Positions 29,899-38,446 of a DNA stretch of 64,000 nucleotides are shown here, piece after piece. A program made the translations under genes and the position numbers. The stretch lies in NCBI RefSeq assembly GCF_030269905.1, contig NZ_BSVC01000011.1, forward strand, positions 95,047 to 159,046, given 5' to 3'. The notes beneath the pieces are model-generated. The model did no database searches and was not told the origin of the DNA. It saw only the letters and a program-made list of their open reading frames with translations. The first letter of the stretch is position 1, and each line of letters opens with the position of its first letter. The DNA is from Pelosinus sp. IPA-1. Its GTDB lineage: Bacteria > Bacillota > Negativicutes > DSM-13327.

Positions 29899-31278
29899 TC
29901 ATAATGTATTTTTGCACTCTCGACATAAAGGAAACTCAGAGGAATCGTTATTTAAAATTGCATTGTGTAACTTTACTGTTTGTTGGCCAGTCCAAATCCG
30001 ATCAATACCGTCCGTTGAATGCCCCAACTTCAGAACGCCATCTATATCGTAGCAGCATGGAGTAATGTCTCCATTCCATAGAACATTTAATTTTCCCAAA
30101 GGTTCTTTACAGAAGAATACTTCTTCATTTACACTATTCTGCATGCTTTTCATAAGCTCCATTTTACCTTCACTATTAAAAAACACCGGTTCACGATTAC
30201 GTGTTAAGGAAATATAAAGAATACGGTCTGCAAATTGGGCCATCGGTTTCAAAAAAACTTCAGCTTTATTATACGCATCCTCAGAATGATCAGCAACAAT
30301 AGTGGAAATAAAAATATTAATGTCTTTCGATAAGCCCAAGCTTTCACGAGCACAATATAAATTCTTTACATTGTTTAGAATCATCTGGTATGAAGAGCCT
30401 CGTCGCACTTTTTCATAAGAAGATTCACTCATTCCGTCAATGCTAATTCCAATAACATTGGGTTTTGCTTTCAAGAGATTTTCACAGATAAATTCGTCAT
30501 TGAGAAGCAAACCGTTTGTTTGAAGTACAATGGTACAACCTTCCTTTTTTACGATTTCAATCATTTCCGAAAAAGAATCATGAAGTAAAGGTTCTCCCAT
30601 AAAAAAGAACTTTATGGCGCCTCTTCGAATCGCGTTAATCGTTCCTCCAAAGACCAGGTGCTCTAACGGCAATGTTAAATATTTACTACTCCATCCATTA
30701 AAAATATTACGAAACAAATCAATATCCATAAATCCCATCGTGCGTTTCATCTTTTCCCTTGGACACATTGTACATCTCATATTACAGATATTGGTCGGTT
30801 CAATTTGTAGCATGTTAGGTGAACGGGGTACAAAACAAGCCCCTTCTGCCGTATCAACCCGGTGCCATTGATTCATCACTATTTCAGCAGCCGTCGACAA
30901 TACCTGATCGCCTGTTTGTGCAGCATAGTCCCTAATTTTTGTAGCTGCATCCAAATGCTTATTTTCCCAAAACAACAAAACATTATTAAAAAAGCCTTCC
31001 AATAATTCTAATTGCATTTGAATTTTGGAAACAAAAAATTCTCCATTGGAATCTAAAGTCAATTTTTCAATTTGATTTAATATGATTTTAAGATTTGAAA
31101 TTCCCGCAAGTGGATTGCCTTGTGCAATGTAAGCCATAGCCAAAGAATAGTGAATATGTACGTATTGAAGATGAGAAGGCACATTTAAATAATTTTCTGA
31201 AATGGCAGAGATTATACCAGTATAGTCTCTATTAGCATTTCGCACTGATAAGTCTTGATACCAACGTTCATTATTCAA
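29899..31278 (-). CDS. Radical SAM / SPASM-like protein with N-terminal helical (TPR-like) domain
   Basis: A 459-residue radical S-adenosylmethionine enzyme. Residues 1-140 are helical and TPR-like (YVHIHYSLAMAYIAQGNPLAGISNL). The CxxxCxxC cluster motif CNMRCTMC is at 165-172, after LQIEPTN. FFFMGEPLLHD is the GGEP-like SAM-binding motif and ISIDGMSESSYEKVRRG is typical of peptide-modifying members. The C-terminal part FFCKEPLGKLNVLWNGDITPCCYDIDG...CREC resembles a SPASM-type auxiliary cluster domain. It starts at TTG, overlapping the stop of a 41-residue peptide gene (TTGA) whose 3' end holds the GGGGAGGGGG ribosome site. It lies between two IS remnants. A role as maturase of that peptide is inferred. 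Confidence 0.88.
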   Translation of the reverse strand: MNNERWYQDLSVRNANRDYTGIISAISENYLNVPSHLQYVHIHYSLAMAYIAQGNPLAGISNLKIILNQIEKLTLDSNGEFFVSKIQMQLELLEGFFNNVLLFWENKHLDAATKIRDYAAQTGDQVLSTAAEIVMNQWHRVDTAEGACFVPRSPNMLQIEPTNICNMRCTMCPREKMKRTMGFMDIDLFRNIFNGWSSKYLTLPLEHLVFGGTINAIRRGAIKFFFMGEPLLHDSFSEMIEIVKKEGCTIVLQTNGLLLNDEFICENLLKAKPNVIGISIDGMSESSYEKVRRGSSYQMILNNVKNLYCARESLGLSKDINIFISTIVADHSEDAYNKAEVFLKPMAQFADRILYISLTRNREPVFFNSEGKMELMKSMQNSVNEEVFFCKEPLGKLNVLWNGDITPCCYDIDGVLKLGHSTDGIDRIWTGQQTVKLHNAILNNDSSEFPLCRECKNTL

Positions 31279-31400
31279 TATTCCCCCTCCCCAATTAGTT
31301 GATCAGTCGAATTTACAACAGGTTGCCCTTTCGAAGCAAAAACTACAGAAATAATATTTAACACTATGAAACAGGTAATAACAATTAGGCTTTTTTCCAA
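31275..31400 (-). CDS. 41-residue membrane/secretory peptide, putative substrate of the radical SAM protein
   Basis: A TTG start sits 8 nt after a perfect AGGAGG. The product has a charged MEKS start, a hydrophobic run of about 18 residues (LIVITCFIVLNIISVVFA), and a short polar tail SKGQPVVNSTDQLIGEGEY. This is the layout of a short secreted peptide cleaved near FA-SKG, or of a single-span membrane peptide. Its TGA stop overlaps the TTG start of the radical SAM gene by 4 bp, so translation is probably coupled. The tail has no cysteine, so a Cys thioether would need the one Cys in the hydrophobic part. I recognise no family. It could instead be only a leader ORF for the enzyme. Confidence 0.65.
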   Translation of the reverse strand: MEKSLIVITCFIVLNIISVVFASKGQPVVNSTDQLIGEGEY

Positions 31401-31509
31401 TTTATAAACCTCCTAATTTAATATTGGTAATTTTACTAATTACATAATACACCTTTTTCCTATCAATTTCCTCCCTTGAAAGATATAGAACTACAAATAC
31501 CTCAGGCAT

Positions 31510-31828
31510 GAGTCAAGGGATGGTCACTGAAAAAGTCGAATATCCAGTATAAATCCCGGTAATTTGGTATAATTATAGTAGATTATACTAATAATTATGG
31601 GGGAAATAAAATGCTTAAGAAGCTTTACCCCAAACGAAAGATTCGTTATAACAGAGTTCTATGGAGATAAAGCCTATTTTCGCAAGCCAATACTTGATCT
31701 GTTAAAAGAAGATAAAGTGGAGACAATTATACCTATAAGTGCTTCAGTATACAAAATTGATGATACTAAGTTTAGTTATAATAAAGAGAGCGACCAATTT
31801 TCAGTGGTTTCGAAGGATCCTTGACTCT
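31510..31828. mobile_element. Internally deleted copy of the IS1182-like element (MITE-like)
   Basis: The ends gagtcaagggatggtcactg and the complement at 31801-31828 match the element at 28783. About 100 bp near the right (agtgcttcagtatacaaaat onward) is nearly identical to 29231-29290. Inside is a 75-codon frame with transposase-like FVITEFYGDKAYFRKPILDLL. Together with 28783-29797 it brackets the radical SAM pair. Confidence 0.85.
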
Positions 31829-31942
31829 TCTTTTCTTTTAAGATATTCTAGAAGAAAAAGGGAAAACATGGATAATTATGCCAAGTAGGACGTTAACCCT
31901 AGCTTAGTAGGATAAAGAAAAAAAGCAAGGAGAGGTTAGTGA

Positions 31943-32941
31943 ATGAATTTTCTTGAAGAAATGAAGCAAAAAGCAAGGGCCAGTAAAAAGAGAATTGTTC
32001 TACCGGAAGGGACTGACCTGCGAGTTTTGACGGCAGCTAGTGCGGCAGCGAAAGAAGGACTTGCTGAGCTTATACTAGTTGGTAATAAAATAGACATTTT
32101 AAAAGCTGCTGGGGAAATTGACTTATCCCAAGTTTTAATTGTTGATGTTGCTACAGCAGAAAAGAAAGAAGAGTATATTGAAAGCTTTTATGAATTAAGA
32201 AAAGCAAAAGGGATTACAAAAGACCAAGCACGTGAGCTAATGAAAGATCCAGTGTATTTTGGCAACATGATGATAAAACAAAATGATGCTGATGGGCTGG
32301 TTTCTGGAGCCATTCACTCAACAGCAGATACCTTAAGACCTGCGCTGCAAATTATTAAGACAGCACCGGGGACTAGTTTGGTATCATCCTTTTTTATTAT
32401 GGTGATTCCTGATTGCAAATATGGACAAGACGGCGTATTTTTATTCTCTGATTGTGGCTTAAACGAAAATCCAAATGCAGATCAACTTTCAGAGATTGCA
32501 ATTTCTTCGGCTCACACGATGAAAGGTTTACTGGGTATTACTCCAATTGTCGCCATGCTTTCTTATTCCACTTACGGAAGTGCGAATAGTGAGCTTACGC
32601 AAAAAGTAGTACAAGCAACTGCTTTGGCAAAACAAAAGGCACCGGATTTGCTGATTGACGGAGAAATGCAAGTAGATGCAGCTTTGGTGGCAAGAACTGC
32701 TAAACTGAAAGCTCCTAATAGTGCGGTAGCAGGGCAAGCAAATGTGCTGATATTTCCAGATTTAAATGCAGGAAATATTGGCTATAAGCTTACGGAACGG
32801 CTAGCGAAAGCGCAAGCTTACGGCCCGATTACTCAGGGGTTAGCAAAGCCAATTAATGATTTATCAAGAGGGTGCAAAGCGGAAGATATTATTGGCGTCA
32901 TTGCGATGACGGCAGTTCAAGCGCAAGCAAAGCATTCATAA
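31943..32941 (+). CDS. pta: Phosphate acetyltransferase
   Basis: It interconverts acetyl-CoA and acetyl phosphate in fermentative acetate metabolism. Features are RIVLPEGTDLRVL (18-30), DGLVSGAIHSTADTLRPALQIIK, FSDCGLNENPNADQLSEIA and VLIFPDLNAGNIGYK near the C-terminus. The length of 332 aa is the short monodomain form. CAAGGAGAGG precedes the ATG. ackA is not adjacent. Confidence 0.96.
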   Translation: MNFLEEMKQKARASKKRIVLPEGTDLRVLTAASAAAKEGLAELILVGNKIDILKAAGEIDLSQVLIVDVATAEKKEEYIESFYELRKAKGITKDQARELMKDPVYFGNMMIKQNDADGLVSGAIHSTADTLRPALQIIKTAPGTSLVSSFFIMVIPDCKYGQDGVFLFSDCGLNENPNADQLSEIAISSAHTMKGLLGITPIVAMLSYSTYGSANSELTQKVVQATALAKQKAPDLLIDGEMQVDAALVARTAKLKAPNSAVAGQANVLIFPDLNAGNIGYKLTERLAKAQAYGPITQGLAKPINDLSRGCKAEDIIGVIAMTAVQAQAKHS

Positions 32942-32950
32942 GAGATAGGC

Positions 32951-33000
32951 AAAAAGCTGAGTCAAGGAAAGGACCTTGACTCAGCTTTTTTTTTTTTTTT
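32951..33000 (+). terminator. Strong terminator after pta
   Basis: The stem aaagctgagtcaagg / ccttgactcagcttt is followed by about 15 T, the longest T-run in the window. Confidence 0.97.
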
Positions 33001-33282
33001 GCGTATTCAGCTTTAGATGTGAAAAAGTATTCCGTATTGTGGAAAAATCATTAAATTCAGAAAACTTAGCAGGGTTTTTAATCCTAAAGGGCGTATGTAT
33101 ATCATATGATAGAATTAAAGTCCATATGGTGGATTGGAAGGGGGCATTTCTAAACGGGTAGTCAGTTGTTGTAGGTTAGGTGGAAATAGTAAGTAAATGT
33201 AAGGATTAAAGTATATCTTGTCATTAACCAAAGAAGAACCAATGTTAAAAGAGCTTTTGCGTGCTCAAATATAGGGGGAATA
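33001..33282. other. Non-coding stretch before the TRAP operon
   Basis: With the pta terminator this makes a 341-bp gap. It should hold the TRAP promoter, but no convincing -35/-10 pair, sigma-54 site or riboswitch is recognised. A short palindrome atatcatatgat is present near 33100. Confidence 0.4.
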
Positions 33283-34308
33283 ATGATGAAAAAGTCAAAG
33301 ATGCTAATGCTTACCATAGCTGCCGTTTTTCTAATAGGAACGATTCTTACGGGATGCGGTGGCCAAAAAACATCCACTCAGCAACCAGCAGCTGGACCCA
33401 AGTACAAATTAAAATTAGCTACTCAGTTGCCAGAAAGTCACCCTATTGCGGCAGCTGCCATTTTATACGCTAAAAAGGTTAAGGAAAAGAGTAATGGAGA
33501 AATTGAAATTACTGTATTTAATAACGGAGCACTAGGCCAAGAACGTGATTTAGTTGAAGGAATGAAAATAGGGACAGTTGATATGGCAAATGTCAATAGT
33601 GCTCTTATGACAAGCTTTGCCCCTCGATGGCAGGTGTTTAGCCTACCATATCTTTTTCAATCAGAAGAACATATGTATAAGGTTGTGAATGGCCCCATCG
33701 GACAACAGCTTTTTAAAGAAATTGAACCAAGTGGTCTGAAAGGTTTAGCTTACCAGTGGAGTGGTTTTCGCAGCATAACAACTAAAAAGGGGCCAGTAAA
33801 TGTTCCAGAAGATTTAAAAGGGCTAAAGATTCGTACTATGCCTGCTAAGACAATGGTTGATGGCATTAATGCTATGGGCGGTATTGCTACGCCGATGGAT
33901 CAAGGTGCTGTATATAATGCATTACAATCTGGAATACTTGATGGTTGGGAAAATAATCCCGCCACTGTACTGTCTTTTAAAATGAATGAAGTATGTCCTT
34001 ATTTTTCCTATACAAATCATTTTGCCGCTCCTAATATTTTGCTAATAAGCCAAAAGAGCTGGGCAAAACTTTCGCCTGAAGCACAAAAGGTATTAATGGA
34101 AGTTTCCGCAGAATCGCAAAAAGACGAGAGTGAAATATTCAAGAAAACGGAGAAAGACGTTGTTGAAAAACTAAAAGCCGCTGGGATGAAGTTTAATGAT
34201 GTGAACACAGAGCCTTTCTTTGAAAGAGCTAAGCCCCTTTGGAAGTCATTAGAGGAAGTAGTAGGTAAAGATACATTTGATGAGATAGAGAAATTGCGTA
34301 GCAAATAA
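33283..34308 (+). CDS. dctP: TRAP transporter solute-binding protein DctP
   Basis: A lipoprotein that captures an organic acid for a TRAP transporter. The signal peptide ends in the lipobox LTGCGG (Cys about 25). The family core KLKLATQLPESHPIAAAA, LKGLKIRTMPAKTMVDGINAMGG and ALQSGILDGWENNP, with the carboxylate-binding Arg in IRTMP, is present. Length 341 aa is normal. GGGGGAA precedes the ATG. The substrate is probably a C4-dicarboxylate or similar acid but is not determined. Confidence 0.94.
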   Translation: MMKKSKMLMLTIAAVFLIGTILTGCGGQKTSTQQPAAGPKYKLKLATQLPESHPIAAAAILYAKKVKEKSNGEIEITVFNNGALGQERDLVEGMKIGTVDMANVNSALMTSFAPRWQVFSLPYLFQSEEHMYKVVNGPIGQQLFKEIEPSGLKGLAYQWSGFRSITTKKGPVNVPEDLKGLKIRTMPAKTMVDGINAMGGIATPMDQGAVYNALQSGILDGWENNPATVLSFKMNEVCPYFSYTNHFAAPNILLISQKSWAKLSPEAQKVLMEVSAESQKDESEIFKKTEKDVVEKLKAAGMKFNDVNTEPFFERAKPLWKSLEEVVGKDTFDEIEKLRSK

Positions 34309-34316
34309 TAGGTAAG

Positions 34317-34356
34317 GTTATTATAGTGGTTGGATTTATCCAGCCACTATAATAAC
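34317..34356 (+). promoter_or_regulatory. Intercistronic hairpin between dctP and dctQM
   Basis: An 18-bp stem (gttattatagtggttgga and its complement, one G-U pair) with a 4-nt loop lies 9 bp after dctP. There is no T-run. Such stems commonly stabilise the abundant binding-protein mRNA over the permease part. Confidence 0.75.
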
Positions 34357-34375
34357 AGTCATGGAGGAAAAAACT

Positions 34376-36217
34376 ATGATTAAATTTTTACGTTTCATCA
34401 GTGATCGAGTCAATAGCTTTGCGAAGGGCTTATTACTTGCTGCAGCCTGTACCATGGTAACAGCGGTGTTTATGCAAATTATCTTTCGCTATGTATTAAA
34501 AATGCCTTTATCTTGGTCCGAGGAATTAGCGCGTTATGCATTTATGTGGACGACTTTTCTCGGAGCATCCGTTGCATTACGGTACAATTCGCTTCCCAAT
34601 ATCACTATGTGTGTAAAGCTGCTGCCGATAAAAATGAGGCCCTACTTATTTTTAGTGACACGTGGTATATCTGCACTTTTTTGTTATCATTTCCTTGTTG
34701 AGGGTACTCGACTTGCGATAGCAGTCATTCCTGATAAAACGCCAGCTCTGGATTTTACCATATCCTGGGCTTATGCTGCATTGCCAGTTGGTGGTCTATT
34801 TATGCTGATTCACACATTGTACTTAGTAGCTGAAGAGTCCCAGGAAAAATTCGGAAATTCGGTACTAGGTATAGGTATTATGTTGGCAGTCGCTGCAGGT
34901 TTTTCTTTGATAACTAGTCAACCATTTGAACAAATTAACTTGCTATTGATTGTCTTACTATTACTGTTCTTTGGGATGAGTGTGCCGATCTTTGTTTCTT
35001 TAGCGATGGTAACGGTAGTAGCCTTTACTACTACGGGGGATATTCCTCTGACGATTGTCCCTCAGCGTATGTTTGTTGGCTTAGATTCTTTTACATTGAT
35101 GGCAGTTCCCTTTTTTATGTTAGCTGGTGCAATTATGCATGAAGGTGGCATTGCCCTCCGGTTAATAAACTTTGCGAGTTCTTTGGTGGGGTGGATTCGC
35201 GGCGGTTTGATTCCAGCCAACGTACTTGCCAGTGTTATCTTTGCCGATATGTCTGGTTCGGCGGCATCTGATACTGCCGCTATTGGTAATGTTATGATGC
35301 CAGGTATGATTAAGCGAGGTTATGATAAAAACTTTGTTACCGCGTTGCAGGCTGCAGCTGGATCATTAGGTGTACAATTCCCACCAAGTTCCGGTATGTT
35401 GTTATATGCTTTTGTCGCCAATGTTTCTATTACTCATTTATTTATGGCTTCCTTTATCCCTGGCTTTCTAGTAGCTCTATCATTTATCATAACTGGTCTA
35501 ATCATAGCCCGTAGACATAACTATCCTGCTGAGAAGTGGGTAGGATTTAAAAATCTAGGCAAAGCATTTATTCATTCAATATGGGCTTTATTTACGCCTA
35601 TTTTAATTTTAGGAGGCATATTAGGGGGCTTATTTACTGCCACAGAAGCGGGTGCTGTTACGGTAGTATATGCGTTACTTGTCAGTACTGTTTTTTATAA
35701 GGAATTGCCACTGAGTAAAATCCCAGAAGTCGTGACAACTGGTGCTGTTAATACGGCACGAGTTATGTCTATCGCTTCAGCTGGAATGCTGTTAGCTTGG
35801 TATTTGGCATCTCAGCAAATACCTCAAGAAATCGCTGGCATGCTATTTAGTATTACCAATGAGCCTTTCTGGATTTTAGTAATCGTTAATATCTTCCTGA
35901 TTTTAATTCATACGGTACTAGAAACAGGAACGTGCATTTTAGTGGTCGTCCCGATCCTCTTACCAGCAATGTTAGCTGCAGGGGTTGATCCGATTCATTT
36001 TGGTATTATTGTAGCGATCAATTCGGCTTTAGGTATGATTTTACCGCCAATTGGCATTTGCTTATTTGTTTCAACAGCAATTACTAATATTAGTCTCGAG
36101 GCTGTTACCAAAGCGGTATGGCCATTCGCATTGGCTAACTTAATCGTTTTGTCTGTAGTCACAGCTTGTCCTTGGATTGTTCAAATATTGCCTGGTATGA
36201 TGGGAATGCTAAAATGA
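34376..36217 (+). CDS. dctQM: TRAP transporter fused DctQ-DctM permease
   Basis: A single chain carries the small 4-TM DctQ subunit (about 1-165, with MPLSWSEELARYAFMWTTFLGAS) and the large 12-TM DctM subunit (about 180-613, with LAGAIMHEGGIALRLINFASSLVGWIRGG, DMSGSAASDTAAIG and GMILPPIG). It uses a sodium gradient with DctP. ATG 34376 is chosen because GGAGG lies between it and the ATG at 34361. Length 613 aa fits known fusions. Confidence 0.94.
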   Translation: MIKFLRFISDRVNSFAKGLLLAAACTMVTAVFMQIIFRYVLKMPLSWSEELARYAFMWTTFLGASVALRYNSLPNITMCVKLLPIKMRPYLFLVTRGISALFCYHFLVEGTRLAIAVIPDKTPALDFTISWAYAALPVGGLFMLIHTLYLVAEESQEKFGNSVLGIGIMLAVAAGFSLITSQPFEQINLLLIVLLLLFFGMSVPIFVSLAMVTVVAFTTTGDIPLTIVPQRMFVGLDSFTLMAVPFFMLAGAIMHEGGIALRLINFASSLVGWIRGGLIPANVLASVIFADMSGSAASDTAAIGNVMMPGMIKRGYDKNFVTALQAAAGSLGVQFPPSSGMLLYAFVANVSITHLFMASFIPGFLVALSFIITGLIIARRHNYPAEKWVGFKNLGKAFIHSIWALFTPILILGGILGGLFTATEAGAVTVVYALLVSTVFYKELPLSKIPEVVTTGAVNTARVMSIASAGMLLAWYLASQQIPQEIAGMLFSITNEPFWILVIVNIFLILIHTVLETGTCILVVVPILLPAMLAAGVDPIHFGIIVAINSALGMILPPIGICLFVSTAITNISLEAVTKAVWPFALANLIVLSVVTACPWIVQILPGMMGMLK

Positions 36218-36247
36218 ACGAACTAGTTTGGTTAGCTCTTAATTCAG

Positions 36248-36285
36248 AAAAGGAAACTATCGCAATAAACGATGGTTTCCTTTTT
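36248..36285 (+). terminator. Terminator of the TRAP operon
   Basis: A 15-bp stem aaaaggaaactatcg / cgatggtttcctttt with a 7-nt loop is followed by one further T. Confidence 0.85.
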
Positions 36286-36322
36286 GTGATATCAGAATTT
36301 ATAAGTTTCTAGTTAAAAAGAT

Positions 36323-36410
36323 TGAACCACAAAGACACAATGCCGCTATCGCGGCACACAAAAAAGATGGGAAGGAAATAGATAGAACCCCTTTGTGTCT
36401 TTGTGGTTCA
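36323..36410. repeat. Dispersed inverted repeat, type B, copy 1
   Basis: The outer arms are tgaaccacaaagacacaa and ctttgtgtctttgtggttca. An inner palindrome gccgctatcgcggc sits next to the left arm. The gap 36218-36747 holds the TRAP terminator, this unit and the next one; no gene is seen. Confidence 0.9.
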
Positions 36411-36496
36411 AAAAGGACGCGTAGTATTTTTCTTATTATGATAGAAAGTATACATTTTTGATATTGATAGTATGTAGCGCTTTGTAGAAAAAACGA

Positions 36497-36584
36497 TAAA
36501 ACACGAAGGTCGCGAAGAGGCACAAAGAACACGAAGGGTTATCTACTTCGTGTCCTTCATATTCTTCATGTCTTCGTGCTTAAA
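36497..36584. repeat. Dispersed inverted repeat, type C (cttcgtg), copy 1
   Basis: The outer arms are taaaacacgaaggtcgcgaa and cttcatgtcttcgtgctta. It is related in layout to types A and B and to the half units after the two lemA repeats (about 6537-6575 and 6784-6825). Confidence 0.8.
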
Positions 36585-36747
36585 ATGCTTTTATCAATAT
36601 GCACAAGGCGTGTTAACGTTTTTCTTACTTTTCGAATAAGATACTATTTTACGATTGAACACAATTTCTAATACCTATTGCTTAGTGTTAGAAAAACGTA
36701 TAAAATAGGTTAAGCAAGAATAAAAATAAGGGCAAGGAGGGATTATC

Positions 36748-36888
36748 ATGGCAAAGCATATTATTACTGTTAATAAAGCTTCTCTACAAGAAACTGTACA
36801 TACTGGTGGCTGTGGAGAGTGCCAAACTTCCTGCCAATCGGCCTGCAAGACATCATGCACCGTTGGCAATCAGGTCTGCCAGAAGTAG
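36748..36888 (+). CDS. scfA: SCIFF ranthipeptide precursor (six cysteines in forty-five)
   Basis: A 46-residue precursor peptide. The start MAKHIITVNKASLQETVHTG is the conserved leader, and the core has six Cys at 22, 25, 29, 33, 37 and 44. It is matured by the radical SAM enzyme at 37075, which builds Cys-to-alpha-carbon thioethers. AAGGAGGG lies 7 nt before the ATG. It is separated from the maturase by a terminator and a repeat. SCIFF function is still unclear although it is nearly universal in Clostridia. Confidence 0.95.
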   Translation: MAKHIITVNKASLQETVHTGGCGECQTSCQSACKTSCTVGNQVCQK

Positions 36889-36899
36889 ACCGTAAAGAC

Positions 36900-36934
36900 A
36901 GCCCTCTGTCCAGTTGGCAGAGGGCTTGATTTTA
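36900..36934 (+). terminator. Terminator after SCIFF
   Basis: The stem agccctctg / cagagggct has a 9-nt loop and a modest T-tract. It probably makes the short SCIFF mRNA more abundant than the maturase mRNA. Confidence 0.8.
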
Positions 36935-36942
36935 AGAATGAA

Positions 36943-37027
36943 TGAACCACAAAGGCACAATGTCGCTAGCGTGACACACAAAGGGAAAAATGAAGTTTCT
37001 TTGTGTCCTCTGTGTCTTTGTGGTTTA
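36943..37027. repeat. Dispersed inverted repeat, type B, copy 2
   Basis: The arms are tgaaccacaaaggcacaa and ctctgtgtctttgtggttta, with the inner palindrome gtcgctagcgtgac. It lies between scfA and its maturase gene. Confidence 0.88.
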
Positions 37028-37074
37028 AATTTTTTAGTAGTTTAGTACAAATAAATTAGTTTAAAGGTGAAAAA

Positions 37075-38430
37075 ATGAATATACATAAGTTTTATTTAAA
37101 TGGTTTATATATTATATTGGATATTAATAGTGGGGCTGTCCACGTTGTAGATAAAATGGTTTATGATATGATGGACGTGTTTGATGGTAGTAATGATGAG
37201 GCTGTAATGGCCGCATTTTCTAGTCAATATGCTGCCGATGATCTGGCAGATGTATTAGTAGAACTTCATGAACTAATGAATGATAATAAGTTATTTTCAA
37301 AAATGCCAGAAGTACCTTTGCACTTTAGTCAAAAACCTTTGGTTAAGTCTGTGTGTTTGCATGTGGCTCATGATTGTAATTTACGCTGTAATTATTGTTT
37401 CGCAGGAACAGGAGACTTCGGGCATACCCGGGGCTTAATGAGTAAAGAAGTAGCAGAACGTGCCGTGGAATTTATTATTGAAAATAGTGGGCCACGAATT
37501 AATAGCGAAATTGACTTTTTTGGTGGCGAACCGTTGATGAATATGGATACTGTACGTCATGCTGTAACCTATATTCGCCGTCGTGAATTAGAAACTGGTA
37601 AAAAGTTTAAACTAACTTTGACGACCAATGGCGTACTTTTAAATGATGAAATTAATCAATATCTGAATGAAAATAATATTAGTTTGGTGCTTAGTTTAGA
37701 TGGAAGACGTGAAGTGCACGACAAAATGCGTCCTTGTGTCAATGGTGCGGGTAGTTACGATATGATTTTAAAAAATGTAACAAAAACCATTGATTCTCGT
37801 AATGGACAAAACTATTATTTGCGCGGTACTTTTACGGCACATAATTTAGATTTTGCTGCGGATGTTTTAGATATTGCAGACAAAGGATTTACTCAATTGT
37901 CTGTGGAGCCAGTTGTTGCAGAGGATTGTGATTATGCTTTAACGGAAGAACACCTTCCAAAATTATTTGCAGAATATGAAACATTGGCAAAAGCTTATTT
38001 AGAGCGCAAACGTAAGGGACAAGGGTTTGAATTCTTTCACTTTAATTTAGATCTTAATAATGGACCATGTGTGGCCAAACGTTTAAGTGGCTGCGGTGCT
38101 GGTCACGAGTATTATGCTGTTACTCCAGAAGGAGACTTATATCCTTGTCATCAATTCGTTGGGCGGGAAGAATTCTTATTAGGTGATGTTTTTGAAGGTG
38201 TGAAGAATACCCAATTACCAGAAAAATTCCGTCAGAGTCATGTATTAAATAAGGCAGAATGCCGTGATTGTTGGGCACGTTTTTATTGTAGCGGTGGCTG
38301 TCATGCTAATGCAGATTTATTTAACAAGGACATTAACATTCCTTATAAAATTGGCTGTGAACTACAGAAAAAACGCTTAGAGTGTGCTCTGATGATTCAG
38401 TCCTTACTAACATTGGAGAACGGAAAATAG
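37075..38430 (+). CDS. scfB: SCIFF radical SAM maturase
   Basis: A thioether-forming radical SAM/SPASM enzyme acting on the SCIFF peptide. An N-terminal RiPP-recognition region (1-90) precedes the cluster motif CNLRCNYC (about 102-109). FFGGEPLMN follows, then the SPASM cysteines in the last third (CVAKRLSGCGAG, LYPCHQF, CRDCWARFYCSGGCHANA). Length 451 aa fits the TIGR03974 family. Only a 16-bp gap separates it from hypF. Confidence 0.96.
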   Translation: MNIHKFYLNGLYIILDINSGAVHVVDKMVYDMMDVFDGSNDEAVMAAFSSQYAADDLADVLVELHELMNDNKLFSKMPEVPLHFSQKPLVKSVCLHVAHDCNLRCNYCFAGTGDFGHTRGLMSKEVAERAVEFIIENSGPRINSEIDFFGGEPLMNMDTVRHAVTYIRRRELETGKKFKLTLTTNGVLLNDEINQYLNENNISLVLSLDGRREVHDKMRPCVNGAGSYDMILKNVTKTIDSRNGQNYYLRGTFTAHNLDFAADVLDIADKGFTQLSVEPVVAEDCDYALTEEHLPKLFAEYETLAKAYLERKRKGQGFEFFHFNLDLNNGPCVAKRLSGCGAGHEYYAVTPEGDLYPCHQFVGREEFLLGDVFEGVKNTQLPEKFRQSHVLNKAECRDCWARFYCSGGCHANADLFNKDINIPYKIGCELQKKRLECALMIQSLLTLENGK

Positions 38431-38446
38431 TAGAGGAGACAATACT

